A DNA stretch of 64,000 nucleotides from Nocardia sp. NBC_00508 (GTDB lineage Bacteria > Actinomycetota > Actinomycetes > Mycobacteriales > Mycobacteriaceae). Positions 30,601 through 45,600 of the stretch are shown here, in pieces (within the stretch, counting starts at the first letter, position 1; each line of letters starts with the position of its first letter). The DNA lies in the NCBI RefSeq assembly GCF_036346875.1, contig NZ_CP107852.1, positions 2,294,001 through 2,358,000 of the forward strand, given 5' to 3'. Position numbers and translations under genes: made by a program. The notes beneath the pieces are model-generated. The model made no database searches. It was not told where the DNA came from and saw only the letters and a list, made by a program, of their open reading frames with translations.

Positions 30601-33600
30601 AACGAGAACCTCTTCGGGGACATGGAGCACTTCCGGGCGACCATGCACGACGCTGTGCAGGCGGGCCGACTGAATGCCCCGACCGGCGATCCTGCGTACG
30701 ACGCCATCAGCCATGAGATGGCTCACCTGCGGGACCAAAACGCCCGGAAGGGCCTCTATGACAAACGGCCGATGGACCATGCGCGAATCGGACCTATCCA
30801 GGAAGAGAGCTCCAAGGACTCGAAAGAGGCACGGGCCTTCGGTTTCCTGTACACGCATTTCGCTGAACTGAAAAGATTCGGTTCGCTACCGCCCGAAACC
30901 GAATTCGATGATTGGCTGGGGCAGCTCGATGCGTACAGCAGCAGCCGGAAGAAACCGCGGGATGAAGAGGAAGACCGCCTGTTCGGGGCCTTCGAATCGT
31001 GGTTGAGCCGATTCGAGAGTCGCGCAGACTTCGACGCATGGCTGCGGGAATCCGGAATCTCACGCAGAGACGGCGCCGAGGTTCCGGGTGCGCGGCGCCC
31101 GGCCGACCGCGGTCGTGCAGAAGCCGACGACGAACCGGGCTGGGTCGACCTCGAGGCCGTATACAACGCATGGTTGCAGCAGCTCGATGACACCACGAAC
31201 CAGCGAATACGCAAGGGCGAGGAGCGCATACAGTCTCGCACCGCTCTGGACCCGGATGCGACGAGGCTCGGGCTGGATGCAGAGAAGCTCGAACTGGGCG
31301 CACTCAAAGTATTCAACCCAGCGGAGGCGCTGGCCGAGGCGAACAATGCGTTCGGCAGGAGCGCACCGGCGGACCCCACACACCCGGTCTACGCACTGCA
31401 GGCATTGCTCCGGGGAGTTCCGTTCGCCCAGGTCCTGAAGGACGCCACACAACGCAACGCCCTGGCAACAGCCAACTACCGCGGGCCGGTCCCGGCCGCC
31501 TCCGAGTTCGGCCCGAGCATCGCCGCGCAGGGCCGGGCCGCGTCCCTGGCCGCGAGATGGCGCGCGAAATCCCCCGCCGCCCGCGCCGCCTACGCGGAAC
31601 AGCAAGTCGCGTACTTGAACCCCGACAGCGGTTTCGTGCTCGACGAGTTGGCCCGGCTCCAGGCGCAGCACCGCGCCACCGTCGCATCGTCCCCGGATCG
31701 CACCGCACAGGCTCCCGCGCAGACGCCCGAACCGACAGCGCCCCAAGATAATTCATCAGGAGCGGTGGCAGCCGGACGAGCTGACCACCGGTCGGTGTTC
31801 CCGACGGCGTTCTGGCAGCAGCTCGGTGAGCCGCGCGCGCGGGCGGCTGTTCCGGCGCCGATCCACCTCGATGATCCCGACGATGCGCAGCCGGGCTCGA
31901 CGCAACCCGGCCCGGACTTGCCGACTCCTCGCTCAGCTCCGGCGTCGAGGCGTGCTTCTTTCGACAGCTTCCGGCAGCAGATCTTGGCGATCTACGTCGC
32001 TGGTCCATCGAGCGAACGGAATAATGCGGTAGCCCGCGCGCTGGCCGATGCCGCCCCCGAGGATCTGCAGCGCGCTCTCCGCGAGGCCGGGCTCGACCGG
32101 AACCAGCAGCGAGTACTCCGCCAGTTCTGGCCAGGCCAATCGGACCGGACGGCCGAAGCAGTGCTACCGGCTCCCGGCGAGGACATGGACCCTCTACTGT
32201 GGGCTCCGATTCGCAAATTCGCCTCGGCAGTCGCTCGGGTCCGGGCGGCCGGGGAATCTCCCGCAGGGGTGGCTCCGGAATCGGATCGAACCGAATCCGA
32301 CGATCCGATCCCGGACAGAGGCGGACTGACCCCCCGGGAGCTCGAGGTGCTGCGCCTGAGTGCACGCGGACTGTCGTACCGCGAAATCGGCCCCGTGATG
32401 GGGATTTCGCACAAAACTGTCCAGAGTTACGCCCGGCATGCTTGCGCCAAACTCCACTGCCCGAGTTTGATTCCCGCGGTCCTCGCGGCAGATCGAGAGG
32501 CATGGCTGGACGAACCATCCGGCCCGCACGTCGACGTCGAATTCTCCCCGGACGAGGTCGCCATCCTCCAGCTGGCGGCGAACGGCCTGGACAATCGTGA
32601 CATCGCTACCGAGCTGGAGACGACTCGGTATCGAGTGCGGACATTCATGGCCGCGCTTGCCGGCCGGTTGGGCGTCGAGGGCAGGCTGCCCGGTCTGCTG
32701 GCGGCACAGCGGCAGGGGGCGTTCCAGCCCGGCGATCCCCACTCCGCGGCAACGCGGAACCACGTCGATCTGTCTCCCCGCGAACGCGAGGTTCTCGACC
32801 TGGTGGCGGACGATCTCACGGATCAGGCGATCGGTGACCGGCTGGGAGTTACGGCATCGACGGCACGGGGCTATCGGATCCACATCCAGGCCAAGCTGGG
32901 CACCTCGGATCACGAGGAACTCGCGGCCCGGGCGCGCAGCCTCCGGTCGCCGGCCGCAGCGGCGCAGACTGTCGAGCTGAGCGAAGCCGAGGCGCTCCTC
33001 CTGCACCTGGTCACGAAGGGAGTGCCGTACGAGGCCCTCGCAACAGCGCTCGGTTTGCCGATCAGTGGGTTGGACCCCGTGCTGGCACAGCTGGCCGATA
33101 AGATCGGCACGCGCGGCCGGATTCGGGTGTCGGCGGAGCGACCGGAACCGACATCGCAGCTCGAGCGGCTCGAGTCGCTTGCCGAGTCGCTGCCGGGCAC
33201 GAGCCGTGATCCGGCAGCGGTGTCCTGGGCCACGGTGCGCGCCTTCCGATCTCGGATCGCCACCCACTCGTCCGAACTGACCGCGCGTGAACCCGAGGTG
33301 CTGCGGCTGGCCGCACAAGGCTTGTCACTCAAAGCGATCGCTCGCACGTTGGGCGGATCGCACGCCACCGTGATCAACGAACTCGACAGCATCGCGGTGA
33401 AGCTCGGAACCCCTGATCGGGCCGTGCTACTGATGGCGGCGCAGCGGGCATGGTCGGCCGACCACCCGGAACCGATACCCGAACCAACGGTCGACGTCAG
33501 TCTGACACCGCAGGAAACCGAGGTCCTGCGCCTGGTGGCCCGGCGGTTCACGAACCCGGCCATTGCGGCAGAGCTGGGCATCTCGGTGCCGTTGGTGAAG

Positions 33601-36600
33601 CACATCCGGATCGGCCTTCGTACCAAACTCGGTATCAACGACACCGCCGGGCTGGTCGCCTGGGCACTGCACAGCGGTATCGCCGTCGACGATCCCGCGG
33701 ACGCCCCGGACCCGGAGTTGCAGGCGCGCGTCACGGACGCGCTGCGGCGGGCAACGGCGACGGATACCGACAACGGCCGAGACGAGTCGACACCCGACTC
33801 CCACGAGGCCTCGCCCATCCCCGCCGACATCGACGGATCCGGCGAGGCACAATCGGCCCAGCCCGCCGAAGCGGCCTCGGACCCGGCCCAGACCGCGCTG
33901 GCCGAGCACCTCGGGCTGCCACCGGGTGCGGTGACGCGGGGAGCTGTACGCCTGGCCCTCGCCCTCGTCGCGGAACAGACACACGCCATGCCCACCGCCG
34001 TGACCGGCATCGACGGTCAGGCGCTGAGTCGGTGGATCCGGTCCCAGCTCGAACTGCATGCGGATCAGGAAGCGGCCACTCGCGAGGGCGCGCTTGCCGA
34101 GCTGGAGCGGCGCGACGGCGAAGAATCCGGTCTCCGGGATGCGGCCGACCCTGAGGCTGATCCGTTGGACCAGAACGGTTTCGACAACCGGCGCCGGGCC
34201 CTCGACCAAGAATTGCGGGCACTGCTGGGGTTGCAAGACCTGAGCCCACCCCAGCCGATGACAACGGGCGAGGTGCTGGCCGAGCTGTACTGGATCACAA
34301 GCCTGACGGACTCGCCGGAACTGGAACACCTTGTCGCCGCGAGTGAGACCTTCCTGTGTGCACCTCTCGAACCGTCGGCGGCAGTCCCGCTGGACACGGT
34401 CCGGATTCACACGCTGCGCAACCAGCTGGCGCAGCAGGTGGGCGTCGCCGCCGACGAGCTGACCCGCACGCACGCCGAAGCGCTGGCCGCCGACGAGACC
34501 GTTGCGCCACAGACGCGCCGTTTGGCGGAGCTCTACCTCACCCTCCGCCCGAGCCAAGCCGCGCAGAAACCGACACGAGCCGATATCGCCCGGCTGGCAG
34601 GTGTGGGCGAGTCATACGTCCACAGTGTTTTCAACGGACGGTTCGGCGCGAAGAAGCCGTGGCACGGCGAGACCACGCAGCGCGTACTGGCCGCGGCCCA
34701 CCGGTTGGGTGTACCGCCGGGCCGCGCGGACATCGCAGCCCTCACCGATCCGAACTTCGTGACGCGTCGCGTTCGTCCGGCGCGCCGGATCGGCAACGAG
34801 TTCGTCCCGGCGCATATCAAACCGCAGCCGCCTCGCGACAAGTTGGCCGAGGCAGCGGGCGCGGCCAAGGCCACGGTCCGTGATGCGGTGAAAGGGTCGG
34901 GCACGAGCGAGAACATGCGGCTGGTACGCGGGGCGGCCGACGAGGTCGGGTTCTGGTATCACCCGGACGGGCCGATGGGAACGGTCGACGCGGTCGCATT
35001 GTCGGAGGGGGAGTTCTACGTCATGTGCCTGGTTGCCGACGGCATCGCAGAGGATTCCCTCGCGGCCGCCCTCGCAATGACGCCGGATCAATCGAACCGG
35101 CTGCTCGCTCGGCTGGCCGAGAAGGTGGGTTTCGAGGGGCAGGTTCTCATGCCCTCGTCATCTCCGGAGCCACCCGGCCTGTCGCCTCAGCAGGTACAGA
35201 CCCTGCGACTGGTGGTGGCGGACTTGCCGAATACCCCCATCGCCGGCACGGTCCCCACGGACACCGTTCAGGCATTCCGTTCCACACTCGCGGAGCGGCA
35301 CCCCACCGTGCCCACGCGCCGGGAAAGGGAAGTACTCGCGCTGCTCGCCGAGGGCCTGACGGCCGGACAGATCGCGGCCAGGCTGGGGTTGTCCCGCAAC
35401 ACGGTGAACGGGTACATCGCGCGCGCGGAAATCAAGCTACACACCGACGGGCTGCATCCCACCGTGCAGGCGGCACAACAGCACCGATTCGTCGGAGACG
35501 CCGATACCGGCAACGAACAGCAATCTACCAGCGACCGTGAGGCGACATCCGGCACCCGGATCGATCCTGTCGCGATCGATCTCGACGATCCCGATGAGTC
35601 GGACACTCCCGGCACCGCCGGACCCGCCGATGCCAACCTCGGCGATCTGCGAAACCAGCACGGCGAGGCCGTATTCCGGTACTTGCTGCGCGCACTGGGT
35701 GTATCCGCGGCACCCGGCGGGCAGGTGCCTGCGTCGCAAGTACGGCTGGTACAAGAGGTCAACGGCGAAGTGTTCCAGTATGCCGAAGCACAAGGCCGGC
35801 AGGTCCCCGAGGGAACGAGTATCCGGGAATGGCTGCAGGATCTTGCGCAGGATGTGCTGGCGCGCAAGCTGTTACAGCGCATCCGCGACGGGGTACTCGC
35901 CGAGGTGCGAGCCGATGAGGCGACCGAACCCGTTATCCGCCGAATCGCTGCGGCGCCTCCTGACCGGCTCCAGCGGGCCTTGGATGGGCTCGCCCCGAAC
36001 CAAAGAGCTTGGCTACACCGCAGATTCGGAATGGGGTTGAGTCGTGCAGAGGCCGCATCCATACGGCCGTTCAAGAGCTACGGGTCGAAATTGTTGGTCG
36101 ACTTGGACCACGCCACGATCCGGCGACTGGCAGTGTCGGTCGGCGACGACAGTGAGGAGCAAGCGCAACAAGGCGCGCCCTCCGAGCTCCCGTCGACCAG
36201 CGACGACAGCGCGACCGGCGACGTCCGCGGTACTCCGCAGGCATCGACAGAAAGGCCGCGATCGGAAACGCCGCCCCGAGGCAAATGGCGTTCCCGCGTC
36301 GAACAGTTGGTGGCTGTGCTCGCCGACGCCCAGCGCGACAACCTGAATGCCTTCGAAGCGGGCCTCGAGGTTCTCGAGCCTGCCGAGCTGGCGTTCGTCC
36401 GGCTGCGGGTGCAGGAGGGCCTGACCCTCGAAGAGTCCGCAGCGGCACTGAACAAGACAACCGCCAGAACGAGGTCCATGCAGTCCCGAGCCACGCGCCT
36501 CCTGGCGCTCAAACTCTTCGGGCACCTCCCAGCGGCCGGAGAACGACTGGTGCCCGACGCGCCGGAAGGCGACGAGAAGCGACCGGCATCCGCTCGGCCG

Positions 36601-39600
36601 CAGGTGCATCGAGGCCGGATCGCGCAGGGTGAGCAGCTGATGCAGGTGCTGCGGATCGTCCGCCGCGACAACCGGGAACTATTCGACGCCTGTGTCCAGG
36701 AGCATCTTTCGCCCGCGGAAGGGCGACTCGTCGAACTCCGCATCGGCCAACGGTTGCCGCTGTCCGAGGCTGCGGAATTGATGAGCAATGCCGTCAGCAC
36801 CGCGAAGAGCCTGCAGACGAAGGCCTTCCACCGCTTGGCGAACGAGTTGTTCGGGCACCGGCCGGTGGCCGGGGAGAGATTGCCGGGCAGCGCTGCGATG
36901 CCCGACCCGCACCATAAACCATTCGAAACTGCCGCAGCAAAACAGGCGGCCGACGGCGCGCGATCGGTTTCCGCCGCACTGCAACCACATTCGGAATCGA
37001 ACCCCGCTGAGACTGTGCTGGCCGATCGGCTCGGTGTGACACCGGACCAGCTGAGCCAGGGATCGGTACGACTGGCTGTCACCCTGCTGGCGGAGCAGAT
37101 GCAGGTCACGAAGCCCGCAGCGGTGGCCACCGTCGACGGCCACGCCGTCGTGCAGTGGGCCGCGGCCCAACTAGAATTGCATTCGGATCAGGAGGCGACG
37201 ACCCGTCGCAGTGCCGAGCTCGGAGCATCCGATGACGTCGAGGAGCCGCCGGTCCGAGGCGCGGGTGAGGAACAACCGGATCCGCTGGGCCGGCGGGGTT
37301 TCGAAAGGCGGCGCCGGGAGCTCGACCATGACCTGCTGGAACTGCTCGGGTTGCGGGAACTGAACCCGCCCCGTTCGATGACCACCGGCGAGGTACTGGC
37401 CGAACTGCATTGGGTTGCGCGCGTGACGCATTCGGCGGAGCTCGAGCATCTCGTGGACGCGATCGAACTCTTCCTGCTCCCGGGGTCCGAGCAGCAGACA
37501 CTCGTTCCCCTCGACGCCGTGCAGATACACGCATTGCGCAGCCAACTGGCACAGCGGCTGGGGGTCGGACTCGACGAGGTGACACCTGCGTATGCCGAGA
37601 ACATTGCTGCCGACGACACGATTGCTCCGCTCACTCGCCGTCTGGCCGAGCGCTACCGGACGCTCGACCCTGATGAAGCCGCGAGAAAACCCACCTTATC
37701 CGATATAGCCCGGTTGGCAGGTGTGACCGCGGCAACCGTCAGCCGTGCGTTCAACGGACGATCCGATTCGAGAAAACGGTGGCATAGCGAGCCCATGCAA
37801 CGCATGTTGGTCGCAGCCCAGCACTTGGGCGTGCTCCCCGATCGCGAAGATATCGCAGCGCTGGTCGATCCAACCTATGTCGAGCAGCGTCTCCGCCCCG
37901 CGCGGTGGGTCGGGGACGAATTCGTCCCGGCGAGCATCAGGCCGCAACCGCACCTTGACGAGGTGGTCGCGGCCGCGGGCACAGCCCAGGCCGTTGTCCG
38001 CGATGCAGAGAAGGGGATCGGGGAACCTGAGGCCATACGCCAGGTATGCCGGGCTGCCGACGAGGTCGGGTACTGGTACCACCAGGACGGACCGTTGGCA
38101 GTCGCCGCGACGGCAGCCACAGGGACACCACCGTCGGCAGGGAACAATTCCTTGGGCCGGGCAAGAGTATGGAAATCCGGTCCCGCCACTGCGTGGAAAG
38201 ATTATTCCGCCGCCGCACTGCCCGAATCTCCGGCACTGAGCACCGCTTCGGATGCGGAACGCAGCGTGAAACAGGCGATTGCGGGAGATCTCTACTCGAC
38301 CTACGGCATCGAGGTGCTGGGCCTGGAGAAACTCTCCGTCGATATGGCGATGTCGGTTCGGAAAGCAATATTCGACGAGTTGGAGGAAGCCGACGCCATC
38401 TGCCCCGACGCGGTGGTGGTCCTGCCTCTGGACAGTGATACGTTCGCTGCCGCTGGGCGGCTTTTCGGTGACGAACCAGAGAACTATGTATTGCTCAATG
38501 AAACCTACTTCGGGAATCCGGAGTATATTCGGGAGCTGTTCGAACGAAATTATAGGTCCGGCCGACTCAACGCGCCGACCGGAGACTCTGTCTACGATAT
38601 TGTCCGGCACGAGCTTGCGCACTTACGGGCGCCGAAAGATAGCCCGCGTGAGGACGGAAACTTCCGGTACGAGCACCTCGCGGAGCGGCGGCGGGCAGGC
38701 GCCCTGCCCGGGCATTCCCGCTTCGACTGGAGGCATGACTACACCGACTGGTTGGACGCGAAGGCATTCGGGTTTCTGTATCAGCATTTCATCGAGTTCC
38801 GGAGGGCCGGTGCGCTACCGCCGCTGACCCGATTCGACGATTGGTTGGGACAGCTCAATGGCTACAGCCGCGTCAAGCAGACGCGGCGCGACGGAGACCG
38901 CCTGTTCGCAGCATTCGACTTCTGGTTGAACGAATTCGAGAGTCGAGCGGCTTTCGATGAATGGCTACGACAGTCCGGACTCTCCCGGAGAGACGATGGC
39001 GGGGCTGCCCGCGGGCGGCGGCGGACCCACCACGGTCCATGGGATGCGGAAACCGACGACACGGGCTGGGTCGACCTGAAGTCCGTATACGACGCCTGGC
39101 TCAAACAACTCGACAGCGATACCCGCAGCCGGATCGTTGCGGGTGAGGAATACGGACAGAAACGCACCCAGCTGAACCTGGGCACGGTAGACCTCGGCCT
39201 GGGCGGGAAATCGGTTTTCGACCCGACGGAAGCCCTGGCCGAGGCCAACAATGCATTCGGCAAGAGCGCGCCGAAGGATTTCACACATCCGGTCTACGTA
39301 TTGCAGGCACTCCTGCGGGGCATCCCGCTGGCACAAGTATGGCGGGACGTGCAGATTCGCACCGACCGCGCGAACGACCGCGAGCCGGTCCCCGCGGCAT
39401 CCGGCTTCGACCCGAGCACGTCACCGGACGGCGTGCTGGCGCGGTCGGCGCGGAGATGGCGCGATATGCGTCCCGACGAGCAAAGGGCCCTCGAAGCCGC
39501 GGACACGATCGTGGTGGTTACCGGCCGCGACGGCCGGAAGCTCTGCGCATTCGATGAGCTGGCCCGGCTCGTGGAACGTCAACAGGCCGAAAGGTATGGT

Positions 39601-42600
39601 GCCACCCCTCGCAGCCACGAAACGGCCGCTGTCGAACCACTGCCAGGATTCGCGGAGTGGGAGCAACCGCCCACTGGCGAGCTGGGGCAATGGACTCACC
39701 ATATTTCCTTCCTGGCCGGGCAGCGGGCCGACCTCCTGAACGACGTCAGACGGCTGCTGGTGCAGACCGACGGCCTGGCCGAGCTCCTCGGCCTCGGCGC
39801 CTGGGCCGCAACCGGAGCCGGCCAGGCGTATCTGGACGTGGCCGACCTGTTCACCCGGATTCAAGATGCGCAGTCCCGTCCGGGGATCGACAGCGAGAGG
39901 GCGGCCCGGCTGCAGACGTTGCTCGACCATCTCGAGGCGGTCGAGCAACGGTGCGAGAGTCTCGACACCGATTTGATCCTCGCACGCGCACAAGCGGAGC
40001 AGCTGGCGGTCCGCGAGGTCGCGGCCGCCCGGGGCGGTCTGCAGTTCGGTCCGCGTGGGCGGATCATCGACGGAGTCCGGCTGGAGGTGTTCGAAGCCCC
40101 CTACCAACCCGTCTCCCTGATCGAGGAATTGGGGGATGAACTGCGGCAGCAGGGAATTCCGATGATCACCCGGCAGGTGCGGGTGGACCCGACCGGCAGG
40201 ATTCTGGTCGAGGAACTCCCGGAAGCGGTACGCGCGGCGACCACGCAGCGCCAGTATCGACTGTGGCAGCTGAGCACCGCCGAACCGGCCGTGGTGCCGC
40301 CGGCGGTGCAGCCCGCCTGGGGTGCGCGGATCACCGCCGTACAGGACAAGCTCGCGCGCACGGCCGCAGTCCGGGCGCGACTGTTTCCCACGCCGGTCGA
40401 CCCGAACCGGATGACGCCGACCGACGAGTCCAGGCAGCGAAAGCTGCTCGCGCGCTTGGAGATGCTCACCGAGGAGCTGCGAACCCTCCGGGTGCAGGCC
40501 AGGGCCGACGCGGTCGAGCCCCGCGGTGCCACCGGCGGGCCAGGCGATCGAATCCCATTGCTAGAGTTGCTCGATCGGCGCGATGCCGTGGTGACCGCGC
40601 GCGAACGTGCGCGAGCCGCACGAGACCGGTGGCGCGACGAACGCGACCGGCTGGCCGCTCTGATCGACTCCGCCACCGACGAGTCGAAATCGGAAATCCA
40701 CGCGGCGCACGTTTCCGCCGCGGACGACACCGCGCGATTGACGCGGGAGTTCCACCGGCTGGGCGAGGAATCGGCACGGCTCACCCGGCTCGTCTTCGAT
40801 GCCGCCAATGCGGATTCACCCACACAGGATCGCCGAGAGCCGGCCCAGGGCCTGCTGCGCGCCGATGCGAAAGCACAGAGTCTGGTAGACGCGGCGCAGA
40901 CGCCCGACCTGCTGCGGGTACTTCGTGAACTGCTTTTGTCCCGCCTCCGGGAGAAAGCCGGGCAACTGCGGTCACCCGTGACACCCACTCCGGAGCTGCG
41001 CGAGACAACCACCGAGTTGGTGGAGGCGTTGGAGGACGTCAACGCCCACCGAGACGCGCTGTCGCCTGATACGGATGCGACGCCGGTCGACACCTCCGGT
41101 TTCGGGGCGGTTCAGCCCGATCCGCGCAACGGTGCCGCACCATTTGCCGACTCGAGCAGGCTGCACAGAAGCGCTGCGCGCCCGTCCGACACACCGAACG
41201 AGCCACCGAACAACCCGCAGGCATCTTCGACCGACCGCACAGAAGAATCCGCTTCCGGCGCACAGATGCCGGACGCTGATGAAAGCGCGACGGCCGCAAC
41301 GCATACCCGCGCAGATGTCGCCGCGGCCCTACAGGACAGCCTGCCCGGCGCGGTCCAGCAGGTCCTCGACCAGATCGATGTCGAACTGCGATCCATGACC
41401 GACACCGAGCGCCGCGACGCCACCGACCGAGCCGACCTCACCCGGCTCCCCGGCTGGGTGGTCGACCGCCTCGCCCACGAAGCCGAAGCCCAGCAGCTCG
41501 CCCGCCAGACAACCACCCCCGACCAGCGTGCCCAATGGCAAAGCCGGGCAGAACGACTCGACCACGCACTCGCTCACATCCTCGGCCTGCCCGAGCCGGG
41601 AACCGGATGGACCGACCGCATCAGCAGCGACCCGCTGCACCACCTCCGCGCACTCACGCGCCGCCCGGACGCTCCCGCCGAACTCCGTCACCTGGTCGAC
41701 ACCGCCACCCTATGCCTGAATCTGCAGGACATCGCCGCGGCCGTCGAACCGCTGCACCGGGCGCTGGCCGACTGGCCCATCGCCGAACACACCGACCAGG
41801 CCGCCGCCATCGCCTGGGAACTCGCGCTGCAAGCTCGCGCCGACGGCGGCGGGACACCCGACATCTCCGCTGCCATCCACGGACAATCAGGTCAACGCTG
41901 GATCGAGATCCACGTCAGCGACAACAGCCGCACCCTGCCGGCGCGGGAGAGCGGCAGCCGCCTCGGGTGGCGCGCCGTCGACCTCCTCGACACGCACACC
42001 GAAACCTGGGGATGGGAGCTCCCCCGCAACAGCGGAAAACAAGTCTGGTTCAAGCTTTTCGAAACGCCCGACACCAACGACCCCTCGCAAGCACCACAGG
42101 AACTCATCCTCGACCTGCCGATACCGCAGGACTCCCTGCAACATGGCCCGGGCCTCGCGCGGCGAGCAGTACGACAGTGCTTGCGACAGGCCGGCCACCC
42201 GGATCCCTACGAGGTGACCGTCCTCGTATCCGACCTCGTACAAAATGTCTACCGCTATGCCGACCAAGGCGACGCCCGGGTGCGAATCCAACTCGACGGA
42301 AACACAATTCGCGTTGGGGTCACCGACACCAGCCGCGGCCTGCCCGCACGACAGGAGGCAACCACTCGAGGCACCGTCGACGCCACCGGCTTCACCGACG
42401 ACCAAGCCGCCGAATGGGCCGAAACCGGAATCGTCGCCGACACCCACGGCTTCTTCCTCGGCATGCTCGAAACAATGGCCTCGGCCTGGGGCGTCACCTT
42501 GGAACGCGCCGGCGGCAAAACCATCTGGTTCGAAGAACAGCAATCGACCAGCGACCGTGAGGCGACATCCGGGATCCGCATCGATCCTGTCGCGATCGAC

Positions 42601-45600
42601 CTCGGCGATCCCGACGAGCCCAACACACCCGGTTCGTCCCCTGACCGCCCCACCGAGTCGGCCGATTCGTCGACGAACCCGAACGAACACGATCCGGCCC
42701 CACTGCCCACAACTCAGGAACTGGTCGCGGATCCGGGAAAACTGAAGACGTTGCGGCAGGAAGTCGACGCACTGCGGCGGCAACTCCTCGAGCTCAGCAA
42801 GGGGCGCGCAGATCTGTCGACCGCGGCAGCGGTCGACAGGTTGCTGGGGGCGCTGCTGCATCTCGAGCGAGAAGGCAAGCTGAACTCCAGCCAGGCGCGC
42901 GCACTCCCGCTGGTCGAGGAGTATCGCGAGAAGTCCGGTCTCCTCGACGACGCCGAACGAATCCACGGCCAATATCGGGAGCACAAGGCAAATGCCGCTC
43001 GCCGGACGGATCAGCCGGAAAGTGCCAGGCCGACCACCCCCCACGGACCCGACCCCGTTGCAATCGACCTCGACCCCGACGAAAGCTCACCCGCAGACCG
43101 TCAGCCCGACAACGCGGAATCCCGTGACATAGAACAGTTGCGGGCGCTGCGTGCGGCGGTCGCTGCGAGACTGGAAGGCGCAGCGGACGTTTCGAACGAT
43201 CCCGTGCTGAATCGCGCACCCGCTCTGATCGATGAGCTGGTGACCGCGCGGCGGGAGCCGAATATGCAGATTCCCGCGGAACGGCTGCGGCTGTTGGAGC
43301 AGTTCGCGCACCAGATGTCGGCGTGGTTGGCCTGCGCGGACGAAGCCGCCGAGGCGAACGCCGCCTACGAGCAGGGCCTGCGCGAAGGGACGTCGGCCGT
43401 CCTGCAGGCCCGGCAGGACGCCGCGGAGATTCGGCTCGGCTCGGCTCTCGCCGCCGTCGCGGAGGTCTGGGCGCAGACCCGCCCGCACACCGACACACCG
43501 ATCCGGACCCGGCCCGCGGATCATCTCCGGCCGGGGGAGACAGAGCGGCTGCGCGACGTGGCCGAAACGATCTTCGCGGAGATGGTGGCTGCGGGGGCAG
43601 CTGTCGATTCGGTAAGTACCACCAACCAACAACAGCTTGCCGAGGCCACGCGGCGCTATGACGCGCTGCGGGATATGTCGCAGTGGCTGGAGGAACTGCT
43701 GGGGGGTATGGCACGGATAGGCCGGGAGCGCCTCGCGTTCCTGATCGACCATTTCCGCGCGATCTCAGAGCTGTTGGCGGCGACCGAGCTTCGCGACAAT
43801 GCCGCTGCCGCCCTGGTTGGGGCGACCGATCGAGAACGACGACTCGCGCAAGCCGCCGAGAACTACGGCACGGCCGACCGCGCGGTCCGCAACATCGCGG
43901 AGATGCTGGGCGAACCGCAACATCACGTGACGGCCACTCCTCCGGCGGCGCAACCCGGCGCACCCGTCGTCTGGCCCGGTGCGGACGGACAACCCGACTA
44001 CATCGCACAAACCCAGCCCCGGCAGCACGATCTCGCCGATCCCGCGGCATCCGATCCCAGCGGGTCAGCGTCGCGCGATCGGGCCGCAGAGGACCGCGCA
44101 GCGCAGCCCGGATCGGAACACCCACGGCGACACCATGTCGAGGAACCCCGCGGCTCCGATGAAACCGCACCGCGGCGCTATGCCGAAGAGAACCTGACGG
44201 TGGAAGATCTGGGTTCCGTTGCGGCAGCGAGCGATCGGGGCCAACACGCGATCAACGAGGATGCCTTCGCCCTGATCAGAATGAATGTCGGTGACGAAGA
44301 GGCCACCGCACTCATCGTGAACGACGGTCTCTCCAGGCCGAAGGGCGGTCACCGCGCCTCCGCGGCCGCCAAAGCAGCCGCTCACGATTTCGTGGTGGCG
44401 GCGCTGCGGCAGGCCGACCGAGACGGCCGGATCGATCCGGTGGCCGTAGTCGACGGCGCGGTGGCCGCCGCCCAGGAGGCGGTACTCGCCTTGCCGCCGG
44501 AGTCGCCCGCGGACAGCCCCCCTGCCACCACGATCGTGGTCGCTTTGATGGTGTCGGGACGGCTCACCGTCGACTGGGTCGGCGACAGCCGGGCGTACTG
44601 GATTCCACTGGACGGCGGCCCTCCGATTCAGCTGACCAGGGACGACTCGAAGGTCCAGGACGTTCTGGATATCTTCGACGACACCACTCGTGAGGAAGCC
44701 GAACACTCGCCGATCGGCGGCCCGGGTCTCACCCACAACCTGGGCCGGTCTCTGGACGGGCTGAAACCGCGCGAGAAGGCCCGAGACATACGCGGCGAAG
44801 GTGTCGTCCTGGTGCTGACGGACGGCGTGTGGGAACCGATCAGCCCGGACGACCCCGAACCCATCGCAGCCATCGTCCGGCGTTCGCTCGCCGAGGCCCC
44901 GGGCGATCTCGGCGCCGTCACCCGCGCACTGGTACAGGCCGGCATCGAAGCGGGCACAGCCGACGATGTGACCGCCGCAGCGGCCTTCCTATCGGCCGCG
45001 AAGGTCGACACCCCCGCGAATACAGCGACGGACCACGACGGGCCCGCGACCCCGACCAATCGCGGCCCTGACCCCGTCGCGATCGACCTCGATCCGGACG
45101 AAGCCGATCCCACGCCGGTCGGGTCACGACCACTGGACACCACCCCACTGCGGGACTCGCCGGATCGCCCTGGAGCACAGCCGAGCCCACAGCACGACGG
45201 CACGGCTCAACAGGCGAACACCGCTGGCAGGGTCGGCACCCCCTGGGACAGCGCAGCGCGGCTCCGGCAGGTGCTCGAGCAGCACGTCGCGAACGGACGA
45301 CCGGAGCTCGCGACCGCCCTGCTCCGGCGACGGTTCGAGGCCGAGATGCCGCGCCTCGCAGAGAATTTCGGCCAGCAAGCAGCGCACCACATCGCCGACG
45401 AGGTATGTGCTACGGCGATTGCAGATCTCGGGCAGCTCGGTAACCGAAACATCGAGTTGTGGTTGAACAATATTGCGCGAGGGGTCATCTGGAACCATCA
45501 CAGAATCGCGGGCCCCTGGCACAGGATCCGGGAGTTCGTTGCCGAATGTGCACAGCTCGAGCAATCCGACCCACTGGTCCGGCTGCTGGCCGAAACCCGA

